Shown here: positions 34,897-45,600 of the stretch, one piece after another | Position numbering within the stretch: position 1 is the stretch's first letter | Layout of the letters: each line of letters begins with the position of its first letter | NCBI RefSeq assembly: GCF_963678635.1 | Contig: NC_087064.1 | Coordinates: forward strand, 4,254,411-4,318,410 | Length of the DNA stretch: 64,000 nt | Direction: 5' to 3' | Source: Symsagittifera roscoffensis | Lineage: Eukaryota > Xenacoelomorpha > Acoela > Convolutidae | Position numbers and translations under genes: made by a program | The notes under the pieces: model-generated | What the model was told of the DNA's origin: nothing | The model's database searches: none | What the model saw: the letters and a program-made list of their open reading frames with translations, nothing else

Positions 34897-37212
34897 ATGG
34901 CTTCTGTTTCCGAAGGAGATAACAAGGGAGCTGTCAGGTTGGCAGCAGGCGACGATACTTTCTTGCCACCGACTCTTGAGAACAAAACACTGCTCGACGC
35001 GAAACACCCTCCTGCACCCGCAGACAAAGCTACACCCCAATCTAACGACTGTGTTCAACTTCAAGTTAGTCAGTCTGAAGTCAGGAGAGCGGTCATGTCT
35101 TTTAACGCAGGTAGTGCTGGTGGACAGACGGGCCTCAGACCACAACACGTGAAAGACGCACTTTCACCATCTGCTAACGAAGCTGGCAACAACCTGCTCT
35201 CGCATCTTACAGACTACACAAATTTATTGTTGACAGGCAAGATCCCTGCGTTCATCAAGCCAGTCGTCTCCAGTGCTACACTCATCTCTTTGGCCAAGAA
35301 ATGTGGAGGAATACGCCCGATCGCGATTGGAGACATTTTGCGAAGACTCACTTCCAAATGCATTTCACGGCGCATGCTGGAAAAATTCAAAGATTATTTT
35401 TGGCCTTTCCAGCTAGGAGCTGGTGTTAAACACGGGAGTGAGGCGGCGGCCCATGTAGCGCGCGATTTCATTGAATGCGCAGAACGTGATCAAGCCTTTG
35501 TCAAAATTGACTTTGCCAACGCCTTCAACAGTGTAAGACGTGATGTCATTTTGAAAGCCATCAATGAAGACGCCCCAGAGATCCTTAGCTTTGTGCAACT
35601 CTGCTACGAACACAGCAGTTTCTTGAAATATGGTGCCTTCACCATCAAATCAACAGAAGGGTTTCAGCAAGGCGATCCCTTGGCTACCATTGGCTTTTGT
35701 CTTGTCCTACATCCTGCTTTGCAGAACCTCTTGAGCAAGCTGAAAACTGGATACCTGGATGACGTTGATTTTGCTGATGAATGGCGCACCACTCTCCATG
35801 ATCTTCTGAGTATCAAACAAGCATGTGAGAAACTTGGTCTTCTTTTGAATGAGAAGAAGTGCGAGGTGACAGCTTTTGGGAGCAGTAAAAAGGAGATAGA
35901 AAGAGCTTTTCGTGAGACATTTCCCACTATTCAATGCGTTGGTGCCGAAGACAGCACACTTCATGGAGCTGGTCTATGCACTATGTCGATTCGAGCAGAG
36001 TTAGTGGACAAACTTGCGAAACTCAAGACACTCCTGCAGCGAACAGCTTCTTTACCATGTCAAACCGCTTTCTTTCTTATTAAAAATTGTTTCTTTGTCC
36101 CTAAACTTATGTATGTCCTCCGCGCTAGTCCTGACCTTAAACACACAGATTTACTCGACGAAATCGACACACTTGTATGCCTTGAACTTGAGAGAATCTT
36201 CAACTGCATCATTTCCGATGTCTCTTTCAGTCAAATTTGCTTGCCCACGAAACAAGGAGGGTTTGGTCTTCAAAAAACCAGCACTCTCAGCTCATCAGCA
36301 TTTATTGCTTCTTTTGTTTCCACTGAAAATTTACGGCACCGCCTTGCTCCTGAGATAAGCAATCCTGGTCTTTTTAACGAAGCCGTCGACCACTGGGAGT
36401 CTCTCAGCAACCACCGATTCGAAGACTTAGCCCCCCAGTGCGCTCAAAAATTTTGGACAAAACCTATCTACGAACAACAATCCGCAAATATTTTGAGCAA
36501 TTGTACCGACGAAAACTCACTTGCTCGTTATCACGGCTGTCGCGCGGTAGGTTCAGGCGCTTGGCTGGACGTCCTTCCTTCTCGTCCGCTGGGTCTGACT
36601 TTGTCCGATGATGAGTTCCGTATTTCAGCTGGTCTGCGTCTAGGAGCCCCAGTAACCGCACAACACACGTGCAAATGTGGCTATGTTGCAGCAACAGATG
36701 GAAGACACGCACTTGTCTGCCCGATGATCAAGCACAGGTTCGTCAGACACTCGAATGGCAACATGATCATTAAAGATTCTATAAAATCACTCGGCATCAG
36801 TTCCACACTAGAACCTATCGGGCCGCTACGCGAAGATGGACGCAGACCAGACGGACACAAATTAATGCCATGGCAGCGAGGACGGACCTTGGCATGGGAT
36901 TTCACATGTATAAGTCGTTTGGCAAACTCTAATCTGCGAATGGGAGTTCTTCCGGGTGCTAATGCAGCTTCCGAGGCCGAAGTCCGCAAAAGAAACCATT
37001 ATTCAGACCTCCCTTCCACTGTAAGTTTCGAACCCGTTGCCATGGAAACACTGGGTGGCGCTGGTAGGTCTACTGCAGTTTTGTTGAAAGAACTTGCAAG
37101 GCGAATAACAGTCTTAACGGGTGAGAAACTAGCTTTTAAATTTCTCAAACAGAAGCTAGACCTTGCGATTCAGTGCGGGAACGCTGGATGCATCCTTGAG
37201 GCAACTAATTGA
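34897..37212 (+). CDS. Intact non-LTR reverse transcriptase with restriction-like endonuclease
   Basis: A single uninterrupted 771-codon frame. RT motifs: GGIRPIAIGDILRRL (residues ~136-150), AFVKIDFANAFNSVRRD with catalytic Asp205, GFQQGDPLATIGF (255-267), and the YLDD box at 286-289 with Asp288/Asp289. The C-terminal part has the endonuclease zinc motif C592-x-C594-x9-H604-x3-C608, then R650-P651-D652, then Asp668 in AWDFTC, as in R2/CRE/NeSL-type elements that nick target DNA and prime reverse transcription there. No N-terminal DNA-binding zinc finger is seen. The ORF begins only seven bases after the 3' tail of the upstream element, so the true N-terminus may be truncated; the in-frame stop TAG lies at about 34868. 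It is the only undamaged large frame among the mobile elements here, suggesting recent activity or selection. Its 3' tail follows at 37265. Confidence 0.85.
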   Translation: MASVSEGDNKGAVRLAAGDDTFLPPTLENKTLLDAKHPPAPADKATPQSNDCVQLQVSQSEVRRAVMSFNAGSAGGQTGLRPQHVKDALSPSANEAGNNLLSHLTDYTNLLLTGKIPAFIKPVVSSATLISLAKKCGGIRPIAIGDILRRLTSKCISRRMLEKFKDYFWPFQLGAGVKHGSEAAAHVARDFIECAERDQAFVKIDFANAFNSVRRDVILKAINEDAPEILSFVQLCYEHSSFLKYGAFTIKSTEGFQQGDPLATIGFCLVLHPALQNLLSKLKTGYLDDVDFADEWRTTLHDLLSIKQACEKLGLLLNEKKCEVTAFGSSKKEIERAFRETFPTIQCVGAEDSTLHGAGLCTMSIRAELVDKLAKLKTLLQRTASLPCQTAFFLIKNCFFVPKLMYVLRASPDLKHTDLLDEIDTLVCLELERIFNCIISDVSFSQICLPTKQGGFGLQKTSTLSSSAFIASFVSTENLRHRLAPEISNPGLFNEAVDHWESLSNHRFEDLAPQCAQKFWTKPIYEQQSANILSNCTDENSLARYHGCRAVGSGAWLDVLPSRPLGLTLSDDEFRISAGLRLGAPVTAQHTCKCGYVAATDGRHALVCPMIKHRFVRHSNGNMIIKDSIKSLGISSTLEPIGPLREDGRRPDGHKLMPWQRGRTLAWDFTCISRLANSNLRMGVLPGANAASEAEVRKRNHYSDLPSTVSFEPVAMETLGGAGRSTAVLLKELARRITVLTGEKLAFKFLKQKLDLAIQCGNAGCILEATN

Positions 37213-37264
37213 CTTACACCCTTCGCTTTACTGCTTCAACTGTAAACTGTGCGGTATATACGCT

Positions 37265-37382
37265 CTTTTTATTTCTTGTTCAATTTAATTGACTTCTTTT
37301 ATACTTTCCACATGGGGTCCTGGCCCCTTCATTGTATCTTCATATGTACATCTTGCTGCGGCAGTTGTTCGCCGCACAATTG
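37265..37382 (+). mobile_element. 3' tail of the intact RT element, with terminal hairpin
   Basis: CTTTTTATTTCTTGTTCAAT begins a 118-bp segment ending in the hairpin TGCGGC-AGTTGTTC-GCCGCA and CACAAT. The segment recurs nearly unchanged at 42029-42146, so it behaves as an independently copied 3' end. 3' UTR structures are recognised by the RT in this class of elements. That role here is inference. Confidence 0.7.
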
Positions 37383-37559
37383 TGACATTCGACCAGAATG
37401 GACAAAATGCAATCTCTGCAGTTTAAGAAATTTTAGCAGCGGACCTTCCGAGTTAGTGATTTTGAAGAATTAACGACGTTATTCGGATGATTAGTAGAAC
37501 GGTGAAGGTCAAAACATTCTAGTATTTTGAAATTTTAAATTTTCGAAGTGATGACGTAA

Positions 37560-38975
37560 CACTTCTGAGAAACGTCAGAAACGGCCATTTTGGCGGAAGA
37601 GCTAAAAAGAAACAGAACAACATTAGTTGCGATTGTCAGAACAACGGAGATTGTGATTAAGAAACGACAACGAATCGCGGAGTTAACAGAGAACGTTCCG
37701 AGTTGCAACTATTGTGTCGCTACATTAGTTGCAAGGCCGTTGCGAACAACGGTGAAGGGTGGAAGACAGCCTTCCGGGTTACGGAGAAATCAAGTTTAAC
37801 GTGCTTGATTCAGTGGATTCGAGAATCCGGAAGGGTTTCGGGACTGAAATTTTTGTCCTTTTATATAAACTTTTAGCTTCCTGTCATGTCCTGATTTGAA
37901 TTTAATTAACAACTGGATTCATTTTGATAAGGATGAGAAGCTAGGAATTGGGGGAAAGGGTTGATCCATCTTCGATGGAGATGATGATTTTTATCTACTG
38001 AACAAAAACAATAATAATTCAATAAATAGTAATAGCCCTGTTTTTAGGAGTGACCTCGTGGTCTGGGGATACTGAGACCCAGCCATGAGCTCACTATTTC
38101 TGCATGTAATTAAGTTAATTTGAGTGTTTTGACCGAAGCCGAAAGCAGTAACGTTTTTTGTCGACCCGATGTTAGAAAAGACCACCGAAAGTACTGGCTT
38201 GGTAGAGACGGTGAAAAGCATATAAAGCTCTGTTTAGACGTTAGCCAGTCGTCTTAGGACTTAGTTTTGTTTTCCGTCGATGTGTATCTTCCGGGCAAAT
38301 GTTACATAGATGTTTTTATGGCGCTCCTGGGTGTTATTCTTTTTTAACATCGTGACCGGCAGAACCGTTAACGAGCACTCCGGGCCGAGCGGATGCTCAC
38401 ATTAACGCCCTTAATAGGCCTAAACAGCCGGGGCGGAAGGGTAGTTCGGAACAAGGAAGCCTTCCGGATTACCGTGAATAGCTTTTTAACCTAGTTAAGA
38501 CCGAAAATTCACGAATCAGGAAGGGTGGGGGGATCGGCCATTCCCTCGTTCCCTGAGAGGTTTGTGACCAAAAACACTTAAAGATATATATAAAACCAAA
38601 CAAAAAGTAGTATAGTACTCAAGAAAACAAAAAACATAAAAAATAACCGAAAAAACCAAAAACAGTAAAAAAAAAAGTAAAAAAATCAGTAGAAATCATT
38701 CCCCCAGACAAGATGTGATCCGACCCTCCCATTTGTTGTTGATAGATATATTGTTGTTACAGGCATTTATATCAGTCAGGATCGTTACGATCAGTTTTGT
38801 AGCCCGCTTGTGAGGCTTGTACTCTAGGGTTATTTGAGCATTTAAGCACGTTAATGATAAATTGCGCTCAATCCGGAAGGGTCAGCTGATTTGCGCTCAA
38901 TTCGGAAGGGTCTTGGGAGAAGACTGATCCGGCAAGCAGTACAAGGAGCAACAAGTAGGGGCTCAACGACAACAG
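37560..38975 (+). mobile_element. LTR-like terminal repeat, copy C, with TATA box
   Basis: This is the best-preserved long copy. Landmarks are GAGATTGTGATTAAG (37651), GGATGAGAAGCTAGG (37931), AGCCCTGTTTTTAGGAGTGA (38034), TATAAAGCTCTG at 38221-38232 as a likely core promoter, AATCCGGAAGGGT (38878) and the gag-start peptide EKTDPASSTRS with a stop (38920-38970). The 37931-38295 part is repeated in the same orientation at 41640-42010. Together the two direct copies flank the RT pseudogene at 39.1-41.5 kb. Confidence 0.7.
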
Positions 38976-39094
38976 GCGATGAGTGATCTAACACTGCTAC
39001 CGGACACAACAAAGGAGGACACGAAACCTTGGACGTTCAGGGACCTGCCACCCTACCAGCACATCAATGATGGTAATCTGAAACAACGAGAGGT

Positions 39095-41532
39095 ATGAAT
39101 TTGCCACATGATGAGCTGGTAGAATGTTTTCACTCAATCGGAAAACTGCGACAAAATTTATTTGCCCTACCGACTGGCAATGCCGGGAACCAATTCGTCG
39201 CAGAGTTGGTGCGCTTATTGCATACCTTTATCAGCAATGTGCCAGGTGCTAAAAGTGCTCTTTTTGCGTTTGCCGTAATTCCCCCACTCCTGTTACAAAA
39301 ACCAGCTAAGCAATCTAAAAGCCGTGACCACTTGAAAGTTTTGCTACGTAGAATCAACTCTTGGCATGACGGTGATTTATGTATCTTACTGAAAGAAGTG
39401 AGGGAAATACAGCAACGTTTTGATATCGATATTAACCGGGCCACTGGGCCCGATAAAATTGACGCTAAACGTTATAGCTCCCTTATTTTAAATGGTAAAA
39501 ACAGCACCGCTACCAACATGCTGGAAACTAATATCAAGCCACTAAAAATTACGACCGAGGTTCTTGACGCGCTTAAACAGAAACATCCAGCTGGAGCAGA
39601 CATCAAGCCCGGTACAATTCTTCATGGACCTGTCGACAGGCCCACAATAGCCGCTAGCTATAATCTCTTGGGCGAGCTCATCCGAAAAACGGCACTCAGG
39701 TGTAGTGGAGGGGCCGGGCCATCCGGCGTAGGTTCAGTCAACGCTCGTCGCATCCTCTGCTCCAGAAGCTTCACCGGAACAAATGACCTCTGCACTGAGC
39801 TTTCTAGTTTGGGTCAGTCCATGATGCGATCCAACATCGACCCTAATGCTTTGGCTCCCCTCCTTGCTTCCCGTGCTATTGCACTGGACAAAAACCCAGG
39901 CATCAGGCCTATCGGCAAAGGAGACGTTTTCAGACGGATCATCACTTCTGCTATCATGAGCATAATGAAGGATGAAATTCGTAGCACCGTGGGCCCTCTT
40001 CAGACCTGTGCTGGGCACTCCGGCGGCATCGAAGCCGCTGTTCACTCCATGAAAACCATATTTCAGAGCACCGAATGTGAGGGCATCCTCTTTGTCGATG
40101 CCGAGAACGCGTTCAATAAATTGAATCGTGCCGCTGCTCTGCGAAATATCCAGGTTTTGTGTCCCAAGCTGGCCAACTTCTTCTCGAACACTTATAGACA
40201 GCCTTCCATGATGTTTGCCGGTAGCGAGATGTTTCTTTCTGAGAAAGGGACTACACAGGGAGATGCTGCGGCCTCGCCACCATCTGTATGGCATCGCCAC
40301 CATTCCCCTGGTATACATGAAGTCCGACACTAAGCGTGTCTTCTACGCCGACGACGGAGCTGGTGCCGGCAGACTTAAGACCCTCCATAGCTGGTGGAAC
40401 GCCCTCGCGGAAGAAAGGCCTGGATACGGTTTCTACCCTAACGCTAGCAAAACCTACCTTGTCGTCAAGCCTGAATTTTTCGATGCCGCCACTCTCCTTT
40501 TTGAAGATACTGGTGTTAAGATCGCCACTGGCCGTAAGTATCTTGGAGGGTTTGTCGGCGATGAGAGCGAAAAACTGGCTTATACCACTCAGAAATGCCA
40601 GGAATACTGCACTCTCGTTGATATCGCAAATAATATCGCAGGAAAATACCCTCCAGACTAATAGCTATAGAGAAGGAGCGCAGTCCATTAAGCGCGCGAA
40701 AAGAGAGTTGGAGAAAACAACTTACGTTGACCTGATGTCTACAGTCAATGTAGAGCTGAAACTCATCAACTCTAGAGTTTGTGAAAAGGGCGCTTCTCAC
40801 TGGCTAACGGCGAGACCAGACAGAGATAACGGTTTCTTATTCAGCCGCCATGAATTCCGTGATCTTGCAAGGATGCGATGCGGAGTGAACCTCGAACAGT
40901 TGCCCACGAAGTGTGTCTGTAGCGCAGACTTCAGTATTCAGCACGCCCTTCAGTGCGCTGTCGGAGGCTTTGTCGGACGGCGACACAACGACCTCCGTGA
41001 CCTTTTAGCTGGCGTCTTGCGTGGAGTCTGTCCGGATACGGAAGTTGAACCTCATCTTCATCCCCTCAATGACAACGATAACGTCAGAGGGAACTTGAAT
41101 GACGGCGCCAGACTGGATGTTTCTGCTTCGAGTTTTTGGCAGCATGGCCAACGGGCTTTTTTTGATGTTAGAGTTTTTAATCCTCTAGCCCGTAGCAATG
41201 CTGGCGAACTCGCGCAGATTTATCGTAGACATGAACGCGAAAAGATCAATATGTACCAGCAACGTATTTTGAACATCGAAAACGGCTCATTTACACCATT
41301 AGTTTTCAGCAGTCTGGGCGGCGCCTCCCCTCTTACCTACAAGATGCTATCCCAACTAGCCTTTTTAATTGCCATCAAAAGAAATGCTACCCAATCTGAA
41401 GCCATAAAGTGGCTACGCATTCGCATAAATTTTTCTTTAATGAAAAGCATCTTGTTGTGTATCCGTGGCACCAGGAAACCTAAATATTTTATATGCACTG
41501 ATTTTAATTTTAATGACAACCTGTTTAATTAA
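39095..41532 (+). pseudogene. Non-LTR reverse transcriptase with restriction-like endonuclease, frame-shifted
   Basis: The frame 39095-40333 carries the RT N-terminal part, LDKNPGIRPIGKGDVFRR (39890), LFVDAENAFNKLNR (40090) and KGTTQGD (40245). The frame then shifts at about 40262-40290. The next frame has YGIATIPLVYMKSD and FYADDGAGAG (YADD at about 40342-40353) and stops at 40661 (KYPPD). The third part, about 40660-41532, has the endonuclease finger CVCSADFSIQHALQC (40914-40958), then ARLDV...RAFFDVRVFNPLA (41109-41190) with the R-x-D...D pattern, and a conserved C-terminus. A short internal segment seems to be missing at the second break. It is related in sequence and order to the RT at 32-34.7 kb. 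Two breaks make it a pseudogene, but stops inside each part are few. Confidence 0.8.
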
Positions 41533-41635
41533 TCCTTCCCGACGCGGTTTCCTGCTTCCACCCGTTTTGTACGTCATCCTCTTACTGTTTTCCTGTTACT
41601 GTTCAGACAAGGTAATTTACCATTCTTTTCTCTCA

Positions 41636-42010
41636 TTAGGATGAGAAGCTAGGAGTTGGGGGAAAGGGTTGATCCATTTTCGATGGGAATGATGATTTTT
41701 ATCTACTGAACAAAACAATAATAATATGACAAATAGTAGTAGCCCTGTTTTTAGGAGTGACCTCGTGGTCTGGGGACACTGAGACCCAGCCATGAGCTCA
41801 CTAAGTTTGCATGTAAGTAAGTTAATTTGAGCGTTCTGGTCGAAGCCGGAGAACAGTAACGTTTTTGTAGACCCGCTGTTAGAAAGACCACCAAAGTACT
41901 GGCTTGGTAGAGACGGTGAAAAGCATATAAAGCTCTGTTTAGACGTTAGCCAGTCGTCTTAGGACTTAGTTTTATTTTCCGTCGATATGTATCTTCCGGG
42001 CGAATGTTAC
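41636..42010 (+). mobile_element. LTR-like repeat, copy D (partial)
   Basis: The sequence repeats 37927-38300 with about 90% identity by eye, including GGATGAGAAGCTAGGAGTTG, AGCCCTGTTTTTAGGAGTGA and TATAAA at 41926-41931. It stops at CGGGCGAATGTTAC, short of the downstream half seen in copies B and C. It lies downstream of the RT pseudogene in the same orientation as copy C. Confidence 0.75.
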
Positions 42011-42028
42011 GGCTAACGTCTACGTGAC

Positions 42029-42146
42029 CTTTTTATTTCTTGTTCAATTTAATTGACTTCTTTTATACTTTTCACATGGGGTCCTGGCCCCTTCATTGTA
42101 TCTTCATATGTACGTCTTGCTGCGGCAGTTGTTCGCCGCACAATCG
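42029..42146 (+). mobile_element. 5'-truncated copy of the RT-element 3' tail
   Basis: It is nearly identical to 37265-37382, including the TGCGGC/GCCGCA hairpin. It is followed by two copies of a CAATGATACATCGCAC-like unit (42150-42182), which may be the simple-repeat tail of the insertion. An insertion carrying only the last ~120 bp is what 5' truncation during target-primed reverse transcription gives. Confidence 0.7.
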
Positions 42147-42415
42147 CACCCAATGATACATCGCACCAAATTGATACATCGAACTCAACGTTCTGTCTAG
42201 TCATTGTCCTTGCAGGCACCTCAAATAAAAACAGACGCCTTCAAGTTGCTATTGTTCCGGTTAAATCAGTTCAAATCTCCATTTTGTTGGTCGCTTCGAG
42301 AGTTTCGGCATATCGGATCTATAAAAAGCGACAGATTTAATACAATAAGTTCTTGCGATGAAGGATCCTTTTTCAAAAACAGTTCGAGCCCTAATTTGCT
42401 GCTGCTGTGTTTCAG
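42147..42415 (+). other. Upstream flank of the Src-family gene
   Basis: No coding is seen. The sequence CTGCTGCTGTGTTTCAG at 42399-42415 is a good 3' splice site immediately before the first coding exon, so at least one untranslated exon must lie upstream, possibly left of the retroelement cluster. The promoter cannot be placed. Confidence 0.5.
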
Positions 42416-42419
42416 ATGA

Positions 42420-42689
42420 ATGGGTTCTTGTTTGAGCAAGAACGGGTCGAACAGATATGTGCAGCAAGCTGCCATGGGTTCAACTACGCACACCCCTATA
42501 ATGGGGCATACAGGCATGGTAATACAGCAAGGTGGAATGCCTGTAGCCGCGCCTCACCAACAGTTGCAACCAAACTGGGTTAATAATCAGCAAGCTAGAA
42601 ATAGCTTACCAGGAGCTAATAATCCTACAATGGTGTCTGGCCTGAATCAGGGTCGACCAAATCAACCGAATCAATACACTCCTAATCCC
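42420..42689 (+). CDS. Src-family kinase coding exon 1 (SH4 and unique region)
   Basis: The acceptor is TTTCAG at 42410-42415 and the donor is CCC|GTAAGT at 42690, giving 90 codons and phase 0. The start at 42420 gives [10 protein letters not shown], the lipid-modification signal. An earlier ATG at 42416, four bases upstream in another frame, opens an overlapping frame. The rest is Gln/Asn/Pro/Gly-rich with no fold expected. Confidence 0.9.
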
Positions 42690-45600
42690 GTAAGTTTTGA
42701 CGTTCGAATTTACTGAGTATGTGAATGTCTAATTTATGAGGGCGCTAATGAGAGCATAGAAAGCAGAAAAAATTGAGGTTTTGTTTCAATACGATTTTAT
42801 TTGTTAGGTCAAAAATATAAATTATAATAAATATAGGGTAAGATTATTATATTAAAACTTGTTCATCATTGTAAAAGTGAATTGAAAAATTTGTGCTTTG
42901 AGGTGCCTGTTTATTTAGCTGATTGACGTCATTAGTCTGTCTTATATTCTGATCCACCAATTTAGTCTTTTGATCGGCGGGTAGAGGTTTCAAAAAAAAT
43001 TTTTTTTGAAGCAATATGAGAACACGGTGTCCATCTGAATTTTTCTCTTGAAAATGATCACTCTGAAAAGCTTAAACCATAATTTACTTCGAATCTAGAC
43101 GCTTGTTTTTAGCAAACAGTATCAAATTGGATTATAGACTACTCGTTCCTGTAAACTGAGTACTGCTGATGTGTTTTATCCGCTTGTATTTTAAGCACAC
43201 ATGTTTTATCTGCTTTATTGGTGGCTTGTGTTTTGTGGAAAGCAAGGACTAATAACTCAACTCTACTTTAGAGTCTAAATTTGTTGAATGGATGTTCGTT
43301 TTTCTAAGATCATTTACGTATTTTTTTAAAACTTTTTCTGGCCTATTTTAAAGCTCGTTTTTGCTGTTTCTTTCAGTTCTTGCACTAGTTTTTTTTTCAG
43401 CTCAACGGTCGTCTTATCAAGTCTCAATCCAATTTTGTCTCTATGCTGTTTTTTTTAACCTCGGGCAGATATGTTTTTTACGCTTGCGATTTTTACGCTT
43501 GCAATCAGCAAGCGTTATCAAACTGGAATTAAGACTTTTTTTTCTAGTTAACAACTAGTTAAACAAAATCAGTTGAATCTCTTGCTGACTATGCAGCTGA
43601 TTTATTTCACTTCTAACACCTTTCAGGTTGCTTCCCCTTGGCCTGGAGGTAAATCAGTTGCCTTTGTACCCTAAGGTCAGCAGTTCGAGTCCCGGTCAGA
43701 CTGGTTTTTTTTTCAGTATCAAGGAAATTGAAAAAAAAAATCAGAGAAAAAAATGAACGGTTGGTTTTTCGTTTGTTCGCTATAGTTTTGTCGGCTAAAT
43801 TACCACAACGGATTTTGCTTGTGCTGAAGACAATTTTCATTGTAGTTACAATTGCAAGTGTTGTTCATTCTAATTTCAGCGGGGGGGGGGGGGACTTGAA
43901 AGACTAATTTCAGGGGGGGGGGCATAAATTTTTTTTCTCGTTTCAGTTGGTGTCTGCTCAAAGATTATCGTCTTAGTTGCCACATCACTTTTTTTTGCTG
44001 CAAGCAACTTTCATTGTAACTTCAAGAGCAAGTGATGTTCATTCTATTTTCAAGCGGGACTTGAAACATTTAAAAAAATCAAAGTCACTTTTTTCCGGTT
44101 CAAGTGGCTTCAGCTCAAAGACTGTTGAATTGCCTGTCTTATCACATATTTTTCTTCTGCTGTAAACAAATGTCATTATAGTTGCAAGTGCAAGTGTTGT
44201 CCATTGTTGTTTAAGGTGGGACCTCATTCTTTTTTATTATACAGTAATATTGTTTTCGGCTCAACTTGTGTCTGCTCAAAGATTGTCGGCTTTGTTTCTT
44301 TTCGTAAATTTTATTCCGTTGTTGCTGATTTAAAATTCTAGGATCTGGAATGTTTGCCTGCAATGAACTTCTATCGACACATATGAAAGTTTGTGTCACC
44401 TATTTTTTATGTTTGGTTTTGCTTGTGTTTTATCGCAAGTGGTGCGAAGCTCCGCTTCGCTTCTGTGTTTAAACCTTTTTTTTAAAATTTTGAAATTATT
44501 TTTTTTTATTCGACACATGAAAGTTTCTGTCACCTAGTTTTCTAGTTTTTCTTTATGTTTGTGTTGTATAGCAAGTGGTGCGGAGCTCCGCTTCGCCTCT
44601 ATGCTTAAAGCTCTTTTAAATTTTGATTTGAGTGTTGTCCATTGTTGTTTATGGTGGGACTTTAAACTTTTTTTTTTATCAAATCATATTTTTTTCGGCT
44701 CAACTTGTGTCTGCTCAAAGATTGTCGGCTTTGTTTTTTTTCGTAAATTTTATTCCGTTGTTGCTGGTTTAAAATTCTAGTATCTGGATTGTTTGCCTGC
44801 AATGAACTTCTATCGACACATATGAAAGTTTGTGTCACCTATTTTTTATGTTTGGTTTTGCTTGTGTTTTATCGCAAGTGGTGCGAAGCTCCGCTTCGCT
44901 TCTGTGTTTAAACCTTTTTTTTAAAATTTTGAAATTATTTTTTTTTATTCGACGGGGTATCTTTAGTCTCTAATTCTTAGGCTAAATTAATTTTTTAGTC
45001 TCTAATTCTTAGGCTAAATTAATTTTTATCGTCTTTGTGTTTCGGTTAGTTTTGCATTTTTTGGCTTCGTTGCGAGCAAGGTTTGTTCTTTGTAATATAA
45101 TTTTTTTGAAATGTATTTGAAAATTATTACGGATTCAAAGCGAGCTGCTTTATAGCTACTTTTTTCGTGATACGACAAAAACGTAGCGTACTCACCGCCA
45201 CATTCGCGCCAACGTAATGCGAGGTTGCCAATAGAGGTTAGGACATTGTTGAACAAGCAAACGCTGTTATTGTTTAACTAATCTACTTTTTCTACCCAAG
45301 TCGCCTAAATTAGTGCCACTAACTCAAAATTGCCAAATTTAGTAGCTGTTATATTCCTGGCTGGTAGTTGGATGGCAGCATGCGCTGATAGTCAAGGCAG
45401 TAGACTCCAAAGCAGTCGTTGGTCAATGGCGTTGGTTCGATTCCCGTAGGTTTTTTTTTTATTGTTTTACCTTTTTCCGTTTACATACTTGAAGCTTTTA
45501 TTTTTTTTTGTTTATTAAGTGCAGTTTTGCTCCTGTGTACTAAATTTAGAGCTGGTTATAGCCCACTGGAGACCTCAAACCGACCTTTTGAAATCTATAA

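Noticed and set aside
40336-40660. First third of the 398-codon + frame
   Set aside because: Here the RT coding runs in another frame (YADD at about 40342-40353). Only the part after about 40660 of this frame is real endonuclease coding.
43881-43922. G-runs as a possible quadruplex regulator
   Set aside because: Long homopolymers with variable length in an intron. No evidence of function, and prone to sequencing error.
45369-45450. Possible tRNA gene (box A/B, CCA at anticodon position)
   Set aside because: Anticodon and acceptor stems do not pair well and several similar heads occur in introns, so a tRNA-derived repeat is the better reading.
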